From Bordetella genomosp. 1 (GTDB lineage: Bacteria > Pseudomonadota > Gammaproteobacteria > Burkholderiales > Burkholderiaceae_B), in contig NZ_NEVL01000003.1 of NCBI RefSeq assembly GCF_002261335.1, positions 992,001 to 1,056,000 on the forward strand: 64,000 nucleotides of DNA. The letters are read 5' to 3'. Both the position numbers and the translations under genes were made by a program. Positions 24,409 through 32,743 of this stretch are shown here, piece after piece; the first letter of the stretch is position 1, and each line of letters opens with the position of its first letter. The notes under the pieces are model-generated. The model did no database searches, was not told where the DNA came from, and saw only the letters and a program-made list of their open reading frames with translations.

Positions 24409-25428
24409 ATGAAGCTGATCACCCGTCGCAGCGCACTGCGCCGCCTATGCGCCGTGCCCGCCGCCGCCCTGGCGGGCGGCTTTCCGCTGATCGCCCGGAG
24501 CGCCGAGTTCTCGCTGAAGTACGGCAACAACCTGCCGGTCACGCACCCGCTGAACATCCGCGCCCAGGAAGCCGCCGACCGCATCCTCAAGGAAAGCAAC
24601 GGCCGCGTCGACATCAAGATCTTCCCGAACAACCAGCTCGGCGGCGACACCGACATGCTGGCCCAGGTGCGTTCGGGCGGCATCGACTTCTTCACGCCCT
24701 CCGCGCTGGTGATCGCCACGCTGGTGCCGGTCGCAGCGATCAACGCCGTCGGCTTCGCCTTCAAGGACTACAACCAGGTCTGGAGCGCGATGGACGGCGC
24801 GCTGGGCGCCCACGTCCGCGCGGCCATCGCGCAGCGCCGGCTCTATGCCTTCGAGAAGATGTGGGACAACGGCTTTCGCCAGACCACCAGCAGCAAGGCG
24901 CCGGTGCAGAACGCGGCCGACATGAGCGGCCTGAAGATCCGCGTGCCGGTCAGCCCGCTGCCGATCTCGATGTTCAAGGGCCTGGGCGCCGCGCCCGCCA
25001 GCCTGCAGTTCAGCGAAGTCTATTCCTCGCTGCAGACCCGCGTGGTGGACGCGCAGGAGAATCCGCTGCCCATCATCCAGGTGGCCAAGCTCTACGAAGT
25101 GCAGAAGTACTGCTCGCTCACCAACCACATCTGGGACGGCTACTGGTTCATCGCCAACGGCCGCATGTGGGAAGGCCTGCCGGCCGACCTCAAGACCGTC
25201 GTGGCGCGCGGCATCAACGAGGCCGGCCTGGCCCAGCGCGAAGACATCAAGAAGCTCAACGCCTCGGTGCAGTCCGACCTCGAGGCCAAGGGCCTGGCCT
25301 TCAACAAGCCGTCGGCCGACAGCTTCCGCGAACAGCTGCGCACGGCCGGCTTCTACAAGGAATGGCAGGAGCGTTTCGGCCAGGAAGCCTGGGGGCTGCT
25401 CGAGCAGGCCGTCGGCAAGCTGGCGTAA
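24409..25428 (+). CDS. TRAP transporter substrate-binding protein (DctP family)
   Basis: Periplasmic receptor of 339 aa for a carboxylate or sugar acid. The N terminus TRRSALRRLC plus hydrophobic stretch looks like a twin-arginine signal; cleavage is near ARS-A (residue 31). Family landmarks: the conserved arginine in MSGLKIRVP (R178), which ion-pairs the ligand carboxylate, and the MWDNGFRQ segment (R157). GGAG precedes the start by 6 bases. It is the first gene of the operon with the fused DctQM permease, VOC, RuBisCO-like protein and kinase, so the ligand is probably an acid sugar such as an apionate-type compound (inference). Confidence 0.92.
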   Translation: MKLITRRSALRRLCAVPAAALAGGFPLIARSAEFSLKYGNNLPVTHPLNIRAQEAADRILKESNGRVDIKIFPNNQLGGDTDMLAQVRSGGIDFFTPSALVIATLVPVAAINAVGFAFKDYNQVWSAMDGALGAHVRAAIAQRRLYAFEKMWDNGFRQTTSSKAPVQNAADMSGLKIRVPVSPLPISMFKGLGAAPASLQFSEVYSSLQTRVVDAQENPLPIIQVAKLYEVQKYCSLTNHIWDGYWFIANGRMWEGLPADLKTVVARGINEAGLAQREDIKKLNASVQSDLEAKGLAFNKPSADSFREQLRTAGFYKEWQERFGQEAWGLLEQAVGKLA

Positions 25429-25437
25429 GGGCAGGCC

Positions 25438-27345
25438 ATGAGCATGCCCTCCACCACCCTGCCGGGCGCGCACGCCGCCCACGGCGCGACGCCGCTGGCA
25501 GCGCCTTCCGGCCCGCTGGCGCGCGGCGCCGCCCGCATCGAAACGGCGCTCGGCGCCGTGGTCGAACACGTGGCGGCCGCCATCGTGCTGATCGAGATCA
25601 TCGTGCTGTTCGCCGGCGTGGTGGCGCGGTATGCGCTGCACAGCCCGCTGGTCTGGTCCGACGAGCTGGCCTCGATCCTGTTCCTCTGGCTGTCCATGCT
25701 GGGCGCCGTGGTGGCCTTGCGGCGCGGCGAGCACATGCGCATGACGGCGCTCGTGAACAACGTGCGCCCGGCCGTGCGGGCGCGCCTGGAAGTGGCGGCG
25801 CTGGCGGCCTCGATGGCGTTCCTGGTGCTGATCCTCGGGCCGTCGATCGAATACGCCTACGAAGAGCACTTCATCATCACGCCCGCGCTCGAACTCAGCA
25901 ACGCCTGGCGCGCCGCGGCGCTGCCGACCGGCATGGGGCTGATGGCGGTGGTGGCCCTGCTCAAACTGTTGCGCACGCAAACGGTGGCGCAGGTCGCCCT
26001 GGCGCTCGCGCTGGCGGCCGCGGTGGTGGCGCTGTTCTGGCTGGCCAAGCCGGTGTTCGCGCCGCTGGGCAAGCTGAACCTCGTGATCTTCTTCGTCGGC
26101 ATCGTGGCGGCCACGGTGTTCACCGGCGTGCCGATCGCGTTTTCCTTTGCGCTGGCCACCTTCTCCTACCTAGCGCTCACCACCAACACCCCGATGCTGG
26201 TGATGGTGGGCCGGCTCGACGAGGGCATGTCGCACCTCATGCTGCTGGCCGTGCCGCTGTTCATCTTCCTCGGCTCGCTGATCGAGATGACCGGCATGGC
26301 GCGCGCCATGATCCAGTTTCTCGCCAGCCTGCTCGGCCACGTGCGCGGCGGCCTGTCATACGTGCTGATCGGCGCCATGTACCTGGTCTCGGGCATCTCC
26401 GGCTCGAAGATCGCCGACATGGCGGCCATCGCGCCGGTGCTGTTTCCCGAGATGCGCAAGCGCGGCGCCAAGCCGGGCGACCTGGTGGCGCTGCTGTCGG
26501 CCACGGGCGCGCAGACCGAGACCATCCCGCCGTCGATCGTGCTGATCACCATCGGTTCGGTCACCGGCGTGTCGATCGCGGCGCTGTTCACCGGCGGCCT
26601 GATGCCCGCCGTGGTGCTGGGCGTGGCGCTGTCGGCCGTGGTCTGGTGGCGCTACCGCAAGGAAGACCTGAGCCAGGTCAAGCGCTTCGCCGCGCGCGAG
26701 ATCGGCAAGCTGTTCGTGATCGCACTGCCGGCCGTCGCCCTGCCCTTCGTGATCCGCGCCGCGGTGGTCGAGGGCGTGGCCACCGCCACCGAGGTGTCGA
26801 CCATCGGCGTGGTGTATTCGATGGTGGTGGGGCTCCTGATCTACCGCCGCTTCGACTGGGCCCGCCTCAAGCCCATGCTGATCGAGACCGCCTCGCTGTC
26901 GGGCGCGATCATGCTGATCGTGGGCTGCGCGACCGCCATGGCCTGGGGCCTCACGCAATCGGGCTTCTCCGGCGACCTGGCGCGCCTGATGGCCGGCATG
27001 CCGGGCGGCGCCTACGGCTTCCTGGCGGTGTCGATCGTGGCCTTCATCATCCTGGGCAGCGTGCTGGAAGGCATTCCCGCCATCGTGCTGTTCGGCCCGC
27101 TGCTGTTCCCGATCGCGGTGCAGGCCGGCGTGCACGAGGTGCACTACGCCATGGTGGTGATCTTCGCCATGGGCATCGGCCTGTTCGCGCCGCCGTTCGG
27201 CGTGGGCTACTACGGCGCCTGCGCCATCAGCCGGGTCGATCCCAACGAAGGCATCCGGCCGATCTGGGGCTACATCGCCGCCCTGCTGGTGGGCCTGCTG
27301 ATCGTGGCCGCCTTCCCGTGGTTCTCGATCGGCTTCCTCAAATAA
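25438..27345 (+). CDS. TRAP transporter fused permease (DctQM)
   Basis: Inner-membrane permease of 635 aa combining both TRAP membrane subunits. Residues about 36-180 form the four-helix DctQ part (FAGVVARYALHSPLVWSDEL, LRRGEHMRM). From about 215 the large DctM part follows, with GVPIAFSFALATF, the signature SGISGSKIADMAAIAPVL and IPPSIVLITIGS. Energised by a sodium or proton gradient. It starts 9 bp after the receptor gene. The fusion fixes a 1:1 ratio of the two subunits. Confidence 0.93.
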   Translation: MSMPSTTLPGAHAAHGATPLAAPSGPLARGAARIETALGAVVEHVAAAIVLIEIIVLFAGVVARYALHSPLVWSDELASILFLWLSMLGAVVALRRGEHMRMTALVNNVRPAVRARLEVAALAASMAFLVLILGPSIEYAYEEHFIITPALELSNAWRAAALPTGMGLMAVVALLKLLRTQTVAQVALALALAAAVVALFWLAKPVFAPLGKLNLVIFFVGIVAATVFTGVPIAFSFALATFSYLALTTNTPMLVMVGRLDEGMSHLMLLAVPLFIFLGSLIEMTGMARAMIQFLASLLGHVRGGLSYVLIGAMYLVSGISGSKIADMAAIAPVLFPEMRKRGAKPGDLVALLSATGAQTETIPPSIVLITIGSVTGVSIAALFTGGLMPAVVLGVALSAVVWWRYRKEDLSQVKRFAAREIGKLFVIALPAVALPFVIRAAVVEGVATATEVSTIGVVYSMVVGLLIYRRFDWARLKPMLIETASLSGAIMLIVGCATAMAWGLTQSGFSGDLARLMAGMPGGAYGFLAVSIVAFIILGSVLEGIPAIVLFGPLLFPIAVQAGVHEVHYAMVVIFAMGIGLFAPPFGVGYYGACAISRVDPNEGIRPIWGYIAALLVGLLIVAAFPWFSIGFLK

Positions 27346-27350
27346 ATCCC

Positions 27351-27373
27351 GGGCGCCCCGGCGCCCTCTTCTT
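27351..27373 (+). terminator. Intra-operon hairpin, weak terminator or attenuator
   Basis: GGGCGCC-CC-GGCGCCC followed by TCTTCTT lies between the permease stop and the VOC start. The loop is only 2 bases (effectively 4) and the T tract is interrupted, so it may only attenuate, giving more transporter than enzyme mRNA. Confidence 0.4.
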
Positions 27374-27387
27374 GCAGAACATACGTC

Positions 27388-27927
27388 ATGAGCCGTTTCC
27401 TGGGTGAAATCCGTCAACTCGGTTATGTGGTGCCCGACATCGAGGCCGCCATGCGCTACTGGAGCGAGACGCTGGGCGTCGGGCCCTGGTACTACAACCC
27501 GCGCGTGCCGATCGAAAACTATCGCTACGACGGCGAGCGCCACGAGCCGCACAACTCGGTGGCGCTGGCCAACTCCGGCTTCGTGCAGGTCGAACTGATC
27601 CAGACCCGCAACGACGTCCCGTCGATGTACCGCGACTTCCTGCGCGCCGGCCGCACCGGCCTGCAGCACGTGGCCTACTGGACCGAAGACTACGACGCCG
27701 ACCTGGAGCGCCTGCTCGCACAGGGCTTCAGGCCCAAGATGAGCGGCGAGGTCGGCGCCAACGGCCGCTTCATCTACTTCGACACCGAGTACCACCCGGG
27801 CACCGTCATCGAGCTGTCCGAAGTGGCGGGCCCCAAGGGCAAGCTGTTCGACCTGATCCGCGCCAGCAGCGAGGGCTGGGACGGCAGCGATCCGGTGCGC
27901 CCCTTCCCCGATCTCAAGACCCTCTGA
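27388..27927 (+). CDS. VOC family protein (glyoxalase/methylmalonyl-CoA epimerase fold)
   Basis: Metalloprotein-fold enzyme of 179 aa with two beta-alpha-beta-beta-beta modules: module one from IRQLGYVVPDIEAAMRYW, module two from TGLQHVAYWTEDYDADLERL. Candidate metal ligands are H82-like residues in the first module, H in LQHVAYW, and E in IELSEV. VOC enzymes catalyse isomerisation, epimerisation or C-C cleavage. It sits between the TRAP permease and the RuBisCO-like gene, 10 bp upstream of the latter, so it likely acts on the same acid sugar. No published apionate-pathway enzyme that I know belongs to this family, which makes it the unexplained step. Confidence 0.85.
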   Translation: MSRFLGEIRQLGYVVPDIEAAMRYWSETLGVGPWYYNPRVPIENYRYDGERHEPHNSVALANSGFVQVELIQTRNDVPSMYRDFLRAGRTGLQHVAYWTEDYDADLERLLAQGFRPKMSGEVGANGRFIYFDTEYHPGTVIELSEVAGPKGKLFDLIRASSEGWDGSDPVRPFPDLKTL

Positions 27928-27937
27928 GCCGCACCGC

Positions 27938-29215
27938 ATGAACGCACAGCAGATCCGCGCCACCTATCTGATCGAAACCCCGCTGGACCCGGCCCGGGTG
28001 GCCGAGGTGATGGCGGGCGAACAGTCCTGCGGCACCTTCACCCGGGTGGCGGGCGAGACCGACGAATTGCGCGCCCGCGCCCGCGCCACGGTGGAAGCCG
28101 TGGAGCTGCTCGACGTGGCCGAGGCGCCGGCCCTGCCCAATGCCTGGCTCGAACGCCAGCCGGGTCAGGCGCAGCGACGCTACCAGCGCGCGCGCATCCG
28201 CATCGCCTTCCCCACCGCCAACATCGGCGCCAACCTGCCGACGCTGGCGGCCACGGTCAGCGGCAATCTCTACGACCTGGGCGAGGTCACCGGCCTGCGC
28301 CTGGAACGCCTGAGCCTGCCGTCGAACTATCGCGCGCAATTCGAGCTCCCGCGCCTGGGCATCGCCGGCACGCGGCGTGCCACGGGCGTGAGCCAGGGCC
28401 CGCTGGTGGGCACCATCATCAAGCCCAACGTGGGTCTCTCGCCGGAACAGACCGCCCACCTCGTGGCGCAGCTGTGCGCGGCCGGCGTGGACTTCATCAA
28501 GGACGACGAGGTCTGCGCCAATCCCGCCCATGCGCCGCTGGCCGCGCGCGTGGCCGCGGTGATGGCGGTGGTGCGGGCACACCGCGACCGCACCGGCCGC
28601 GACGTGATGGTGGCCTTCAACATCAGCGACGAGACCGAGGCCATGCTGCGCCACGCCGAGCTGATCGAGCGCGCCGGCGGCAGCTGCGTGATGGCCAGCC
28701 TGAACTGGTGCGGCTATTCCGCGATCCAGACGCTGCGCCGCCACACCCCGCTGGCGCTGCACGGCCATCGCAACGGCTACGGCGCGCTGGCGCGCCATCC
28801 CCTGCTCGGCATCGGCTTCCAGGCCTACCAGACGCTGTGGCGCCTGGCCGGCGTGGATCACATGCACGTGCATGGGCTGCAGGGCAAGTTTTCGCAGACC
28901 GACGAAGAAGTGGTCGAGTCGGCGCGCGACTGTCTGGCGCCGCTCGCGCCGGGCCTGGACGACGCCGTGATGCCGGCCTTCTCGTCGGGCCAGTGGGCCG
29001 GCACCGTGCCCGCCACCTGGAACGCGCTGCACACCGACGACCTGATGTTCATGTCGGGCGGCGGCATCCTGGCGCATCCCGACGGCCCGGCCGCCGGCGT
29101 GCAGAGCATTCGCGATGCGTGGCAGGCGGTGCGCGCCGGCCGCACGCTCGAACAGCACGCCGCCGACGCGCCCGCGCTCGCGCGCGCCCTGGCCCACTTC
29201 GGAGCCGCGGCATGA
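27938..29215 (+). CDS. RuBisCO-like protein, probable 3-oxo-isoapionate-4-phosphate transcarboxylase/hydrolase
   Basis: Form IV RuBisCO homologue of 425 aa. Counterparts of the RuBisCO catalytic residues are present: K162 in TIIKPNVGLS, the carbamylated lysine K188 with D190-E191 in DFIKDDE, H277-R278 in LHGHRNG, H310 in DHMHVHG, loop-6 lysine K317 in GLQGKF, S350 in FSSG, and the GGG phosphate site 374-376. The loop-6 context differs from true RuBisCO, so CO2 fixation is not expected. Related proteins next to DUF1537 kinases (OiaX) cleave 3-oxo-isoapionate 4-phosphate to 3-phosphoglycerate and glycolate. Its stop overlaps the kinase start, so both are made together. Confidence 0.85.
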   Translation: MNAQQIRATYLIETPLDPARVAEVMAGEQSCGTFTRVAGETDELRARARATVEAVELLDVAEAPALPNAWLERQPGQAQRRYQRARIRIAFPTANIGANLPTLAATVSGNLYDLGEVTGLRLERLSLPSNYRAQFELPRLGIAGTRRATGVSQGPLVGTIIKPNVGLSPEQTAHLVAQLCAAGVDFIKDDEVCANPAHAPLAARVAAVMAVVRAHRDRTGRDVMVAFNISDETEAMLRHAELIERAGGSCVMASLNWCGYSAIQTLRRHTPLALHGHRNGYGALARHPLLGIGFQAYQTLWRLAGVDHMHVHGLQGKFSQTDEEVVESARDCLAPLAPGLDDAVMPAFSSGQWAGTVPATWNALHTDDLMFMSGGGILAHPDGPAAGVQSIRDAWQAVRAGRTLEQHAADAPALARALAHFGAAA

Positions 29216-30570
29216 GCGTTGCGCCGCGGCTGGCGTGGTACGGCGATGACTTCACCGGCGCCACCGACACGCTGGCGGAAGTGGCGCGCGCCGGCTGGCG
29301 CAGCCTGCTGTTCCTGGCGGTGCCCACGCCGGCCCGCCTCGCGGCCGCCGGGCCGCTGGATGCCATCGGCATCGCGGGCGCGGCGCGCGGCATGGCGCCC
29401 GAGCGCATGGCGAAGGAGCTGCATGCGGCCGGCCACTTCCTGGCCGGGACGGGCGCCCGCATCCTGCACTACAAGTGCTGTTCCACCTTCGACAGCGCGC
29501 CGCACGTCGGCAGCATCGGCCAGGCGGTGCAGGTGTTGCGCCAGTATGCGCCGCACCCGCTCGTGCCCATCGTGGGCGGCCAGCCCAGCATCGGGCGCTA
29601 TTGCAGCTTCGCGCAGCTGTTCGCGCGGGCCGGCGCCGCGCCCGAGATCCATCGCATCGACCGCCATCCGGTGATGAGCCGTCATCCGGTGACGCCCATG
29701 CACGAGGCCGACCTGCGCCGCCACCTGGCCGCGCAGGGCCTGGACGGGGTGCAGTCGCTGCCGCACGTGGCCTATCCCGCGCAGGACGACGCCGCCGCCC
29801 TCGACGCCTGGATCGCGCCCCTGCTGCGCGACACCCGCGGCCCGCTGCTGCTCGACGTGACGGAAGAGCGCCATCTCGCACCGCTGGGCCGGCTGATGTG
29901 GCGCGCGGCGGCGCAGGCGCCGCTGCTCGCCGTGGGCGCCAGCAGCGTGCAACAGGCCCTGGCGCGAGCGGTGGCCGCCGATGCGGCATTGATCGACGAC
30001 GCGCCGCGGCCGCTCGCGCAACAGGCCCGGCTCGCGCCGGCCCGAGCGCCCGTGCTGCTGCTGGCGGGCAGCCTGTCGCCCGTCACCGCGCGCCAGATCG
30101 ATGCGGCGCGCAACTATCAGCGGCTGGCTGTCGATACCGTGCGTCTGGATGGCGAGCCCGGCTATGCACGGAATCGTGCACGCGACGCGGTGGCGGCGCT
30201 TGCCGGCGGGCGGCACCTGCTGGTGCATACCCTGCCCCCCGCCGAGCCGCCCACGGCCGCGCAGACCGCGGCGGCCGCCGAGGCCACCGGCCGCCTGCTG
30301 GCGGCGATCGTGCGCGATTGCGCGGCGGCCGGGCATCGCCTGACCCGGATCGGCGTGGCCGGCGGCGACACCTCGAGCCAGGCCGTCCTGGCGCTGGGCC
30401 TGTGGGGCCTGTCATTCCATTCGGTGCTGGCGCCGGGCGTGGCGGTCAGCATCGGGCACAGCGACGACCCCGCCACCCACGGCATCGAGCTCATGCTCAA
30501 GGGCGGCCAGATGGGCGGCGAAGAATTGTTCGATCAATTGGTCGACGGCGACCGCCCGGTTTCCGTATGA
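29212..30570 (+). CDS. DUF1537 family acid-sugar kinase, probable 3-oxo-isoapionate kinase
   Basis: ATP-dependent kinase of 452 aa. The N-terminal substrate domain opens with YGDDFTGATDTL, the family signature; the C-terminal nucleotide domain has VLLLAGSLSPVTARQI and the phosphate loop VAGGDTSSQ near residues 382-390, followed by LKGGQMGGEE, a late family motif. DUF1537 enzymes phosphorylate four- to five-carbon acid sugars (OtnK, LtnK, DtnK, OiaK). ATGA overlap with the RuBisCO-like gene indicates it supplies that enzyme's phosphorylated substrate, as in the OiaK-OiaX pair. Exact substrate is inferred from context. Confidence 0.87.
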   Translation: MSVAPRLAWYGDDFTGATDTLAEVARAGWRSLLFLAVPTPARLAAAGPLDAIGIAGAARGMAPERMAKELHAAGHFLAGTGARILHYKCCSTFDSAPHVGSIGQAVQVLRQYAPHPLVPIVGGQPSIGRYCSFAQLFARAGAAPEIHRIDRHPVMSRHPVTPMHEADLRRHLAAQGLDGVQSLPHVAYPAQDDAAALDAWIAPLLRDTRGPLLLDVTEERHLAPLGRLMWRAAAQAPLLAVGASSVQQALARAVAADAALIDDAPRPLAQQARLAPARAPVLLLAGSLSPVTARQIDAARNYQRLAVDTVRLDGEPGYARNRARDAVAALAGGRHLLVHTLPPAEPPTAAQTAAAAEATGRLLAAIVRDCAAAGHRLTRIGVAGGDTSSQAVLALGLWGLSFHSVLAPGVAVSIGHSDDPATHGIELMLKGGQMGGEELFDQLVDGDRPVSV

Positions 30571-30608
30571 TGAAGTGGGACCGGCGCACATCGCCGGCCC
30601 ACCCCATC

Positions 30609-31145
30609 ATGACGCATACCATCCGCTTCGCCCAGCCTGCCGATATCGCCGCGCTGCAAGCCCGGGATTTCGCGTTCCAGATCGACGCCGTGCTGCCCGG
30701 GCCCTTCGATGTGCCCGTGCCCACGCTCGAAGGCGTGGCCGTGCCGCCGCGCCGCAAGGCCTACACCTTCGATGCCCATGCCCTCACCGACGCGCTGCAC
30801 GATCCGGATGCCGACGTGCTCGTGATCGAACGGGCCGCGCGCCAGCCCTTCGGCTATGTGCTGCTGTCGTGTGCCTGGAACGGCTATGCCAGCATCGACG
30901 ACCTCGCCGTCGACGCGACGCACCGGCGCCAGGGCGCCGCCGCCGCGCTGATGGACGTGGCCGCCGACTGGGCGCGCGGCCGCCAGCTCGCCGGCCTGCG
31001 GCTCGAGACCCAATCCAACAACGTCGCCGCCTGCCGCTTCTATGCGCGCCAGGGCTTCATGCTCGGCGGCAGCGACCGCTTCCTCTACAGCGCACTGCAC
31101 CCCGACACGGACGAGGTGGCGCTGTATTGGTATCTGCGGTTCTGA
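30609..31145 (+). CDS. GNAT family N-acetyltransferase
   Basis: Acetyltransferase of 178 aa. Beta4 with the acetyl-CoA loop is ASIDDLAVDATHRRQGAAAA; motif B is TQSNNVAACRFYARQGFMLGG. The overall pattern resembles streptothricin-type/SatA GNATs (aspartate-containing IDDLAVD). I use MTHTIRFAQ as start; an in-frame ATG at 30567 overlapping the kinase stop would add 14 residues and couple it to the operon, but neither start has a clear ribosome-binding site. A role in the acid-sugar pathway is not obvious. Confidence 0.8.
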   Translation: MTHTIRFAQPADIAALQARDFAFQIDAVLPGPFDVPVPTLEGVAVPPRRKAYTFDAHALTDALHDPDADVLVIERAARQPFGYVLLSCAWNGYASIDDLAVDATHRRQGAAAALMDVAADWARGRQLAGLRLETQSNNVAACRFYARQGFMLGGSDRFLYSALHPDTDEVALYWYLRF

Positions 31146-31169
31146 GGTGCCGGGTGCACGGCCGCGCGC

Positions 31170-31370
31170 TCACGCGCAAGGCAACGGTTGCGCGCGCAGC
31201 GAGCCCCGCGCACGCCATGCGCGCGCCAGCACCACGGATATGCGTTCGTCGCCCCACGCGTCGCCATTGCGATCGTTCTCGATCAGATGGGCCTCGCGGC
31301 GCAGGCCGCGGCGCTCGACCACGCCGACCGACCCGGCGTTGAGCGGGTCGAAGATGTGGCCCAACTCCGC
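31170..31370 (-). pseudogene. RimJ/RimL-type GNAT acetyltransferase remnant
   Basis: On the minus strand the translated segment AELGHIFDP joins directly to LNAGSVGVVERRGLRREAHL and runs on to GDERISVVLARAWRA. The first piece looks like the beta4 entry of a RimJ/RimL GNAT, the second like motif B and the C terminus; the roughly 40-50 residues with the acetyl-CoA loop that should lie between are missing (junction near 31343). There is no N-terminal half upstream. I read it as an in-frame internal deletion plus loss of the 5' end, i.e. a decayed gene. Confidence 0.5.
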
Positions 31371-31509
31371 CTGCCGCGCCGCCCAAGCCGGCGCGCCGTT
31401 CCGGCAGCGTCCGCCGCGCCCGGCATAACAGCTATGCACGCGCAGCCGGTCCATCGGCCGCGCGGAATTCCTAGACTGACGCCATCCCTGCAATCACGAG
31501 GAGAAGGCG
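31371..31509. other. Intergenic leader of acyl-CoA operon
   Basis: No gene seen. It contains a purine-rich AGGAG (31499-31503) six bases before the TTG start of the CoA transferase; promoter elements are not clear. Confidence 0.4.
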
Positions 31510-32730
31510 TTGCAGCCGCTGTTGTCAGATACCAAAGTGTTGGACCTGAGCCGGGTGCTCGCGGGCCCCTGGGCCACGCAGATCCTCGCCGACCTGGGCG
31601 CCGACGTCATCAAGGTGGAACGCCCGGGTCGCGGCGACGATACCCGCGCCTGGGGCCCGCCCTTCCTGAAGAACGCGGCCGGCGAGGACACCGAGGACGG
31701 CGCCTATTTCGTGGCCACCAACCGCGGCAAGCGCTCGATCACGCTGGACCTGCAGAGCCCCGAGGGCCAGGCCCTGGTCAAGTCGCTGTGCGCCGAGGTC
31801 GACGTGGTGGTCGAGAACTACAAGGTCGGCACCCTGGCGCGGCTCGGGCTGGACTACGCCACGCTGTCGCGCATCAACCCGCGCCTGGTGTATTGCTCGG
31901 TCACGGGCTTCGGCCAGACCGGTCCGCGCGCGGCCGAACCGGCCTATGACTTCCTGATCCAGGCCATGGGCGGCCTGATGAGCGTGACCGGCGAGCGCGA
32001 CGACCGGCCCGGCGGCGGCCCGCAGAAGGTCGGCGTGCCCATCGTCGACCTCAGCACCGGCGTCTACGCCGCGCTGGGCATCGTGGCCGCGCTGCTGCGC
32101 CGCACGCAGACCGGGCGAGGCGAGTACGTGGACGTGGCCATGCTCGACGTGCAGGTCGGCCTGCTGGCGAACCAGGCGATGAACTTCCTGCTCGGCAAGC
32201 GCGTGCCGCGCCGCACCGGCACGGCCCACCCCAACATCCAGCCGCAGCGCACCTTCCACTGCGCCGACGGCGACATCGTGCTGGTGGTCGGCAACGACGG
32301 CCAGTTCGCCACGCTGTGCGAGGTGATCGGCCGCCCCGAGCTGGCCACCGACCCGGCCTACGCGACCAACGGCAAGCGCGTGCGCAACCAGGCCGAGCTC
32401 GACCCGATCCTGGACGCCGTCTTCGCGGCGCAGCCCCGGGCCCACTGGCTCGCCCGCCTGAAGGAGGCCGGCGTGCCGGCCGGCTCGATCAACGCGGTCG
32501 ACGAGGTGTTCGAGGATCCGCAGGTGCGCCATCGCGGCATGCTGCGCCACCTGCCGCACCCGGTGGCCGGCGAGGTGCCGCAGGTCATGAATCCGCTGCG
32601 CTTCGGCGAGGCCACGCTGCGGGTCGACCGCGCGCCGCCCGTGCTGGGCCAGCACACCGAAGAAGTGCTCGCGAGCCTGGGCCTGTCGGCCGAGCAGATC
32701 GGCGACTACCGCCGCCGCAACATCATCTGA
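31510..32730 (+). CDS. CaiB/BaiF family III CoA transferase
   Basis: Enzyme of 406 aa that moves CoA between carboxylic acids without a free intermediate. Family features: VLDLSRVLAGPWATQILADLGADVIK (split across residues 10-35), NRGKRSITLDL, and the catalytic aspartate in the PAYDFLIQAMGGLMSVTG region. It starts with TTG, supported by AGGAG at the right distance and by family alignment. First gene of an operon with an enoyl-CoA hydratase, a second CaiB protein and an acyl-CoA dehydrogenase; it probably activates the imported acid. Confidence 0.93.
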   Translation: MQPLLSDTKVLDLSRVLAGPWATQILADLGADVIKVERPGRGDDTRAWGPPFLKNAAGEDTEDGAYFVATNRGKRSITLDLQSPEGQALVKSLCAEVDVVVENYKVGTLARLGLDYATLSRINPRLVYCSVTGFGQTGPRAAEPAYDFLIQAMGGLMSVTGERDDRPGGGPQKVGVPIVDLSTGVYAALGIVAALLRRTQTGRGEYVDVAMLDVQVGLLANQAMNFLLGKRVPRRTGTAHPNIQPQRTFHCADGDIVLVVGNDGQFATLCEVIGRPELATDPAYATNGKRVRNQAELDPILDAVFAAQPRAHWLARLKEAGVPAGSINAVDEVFEDPQVRHRGMLRHLPHPVAGEVPQVMNPLRFGEATLRVDRAPPVLGQHTEEVLASLGLSAEQIGDYRRRNII

Positions 32731-32743
32731 TCCGGAGATCGCC

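Noticed and set aside
23307-27407. A 1366-residue open frame on the plus strand
   Set aside because: It crosses the LacI gene in antisense and the TRAP genes out of frame; no domain is recognisable and the true genes have motifs and ribosome-binding sites.
27938-29215. True carbon-fixing RuBisCO
   Set aside because: No small subunit, phosphoribulokinase or other Calvin-cycle gene nearby; the loop-6 and N-terminal sequences are those of RuBisCO-like proteins and the neighbour is a DUF1537 kinase.
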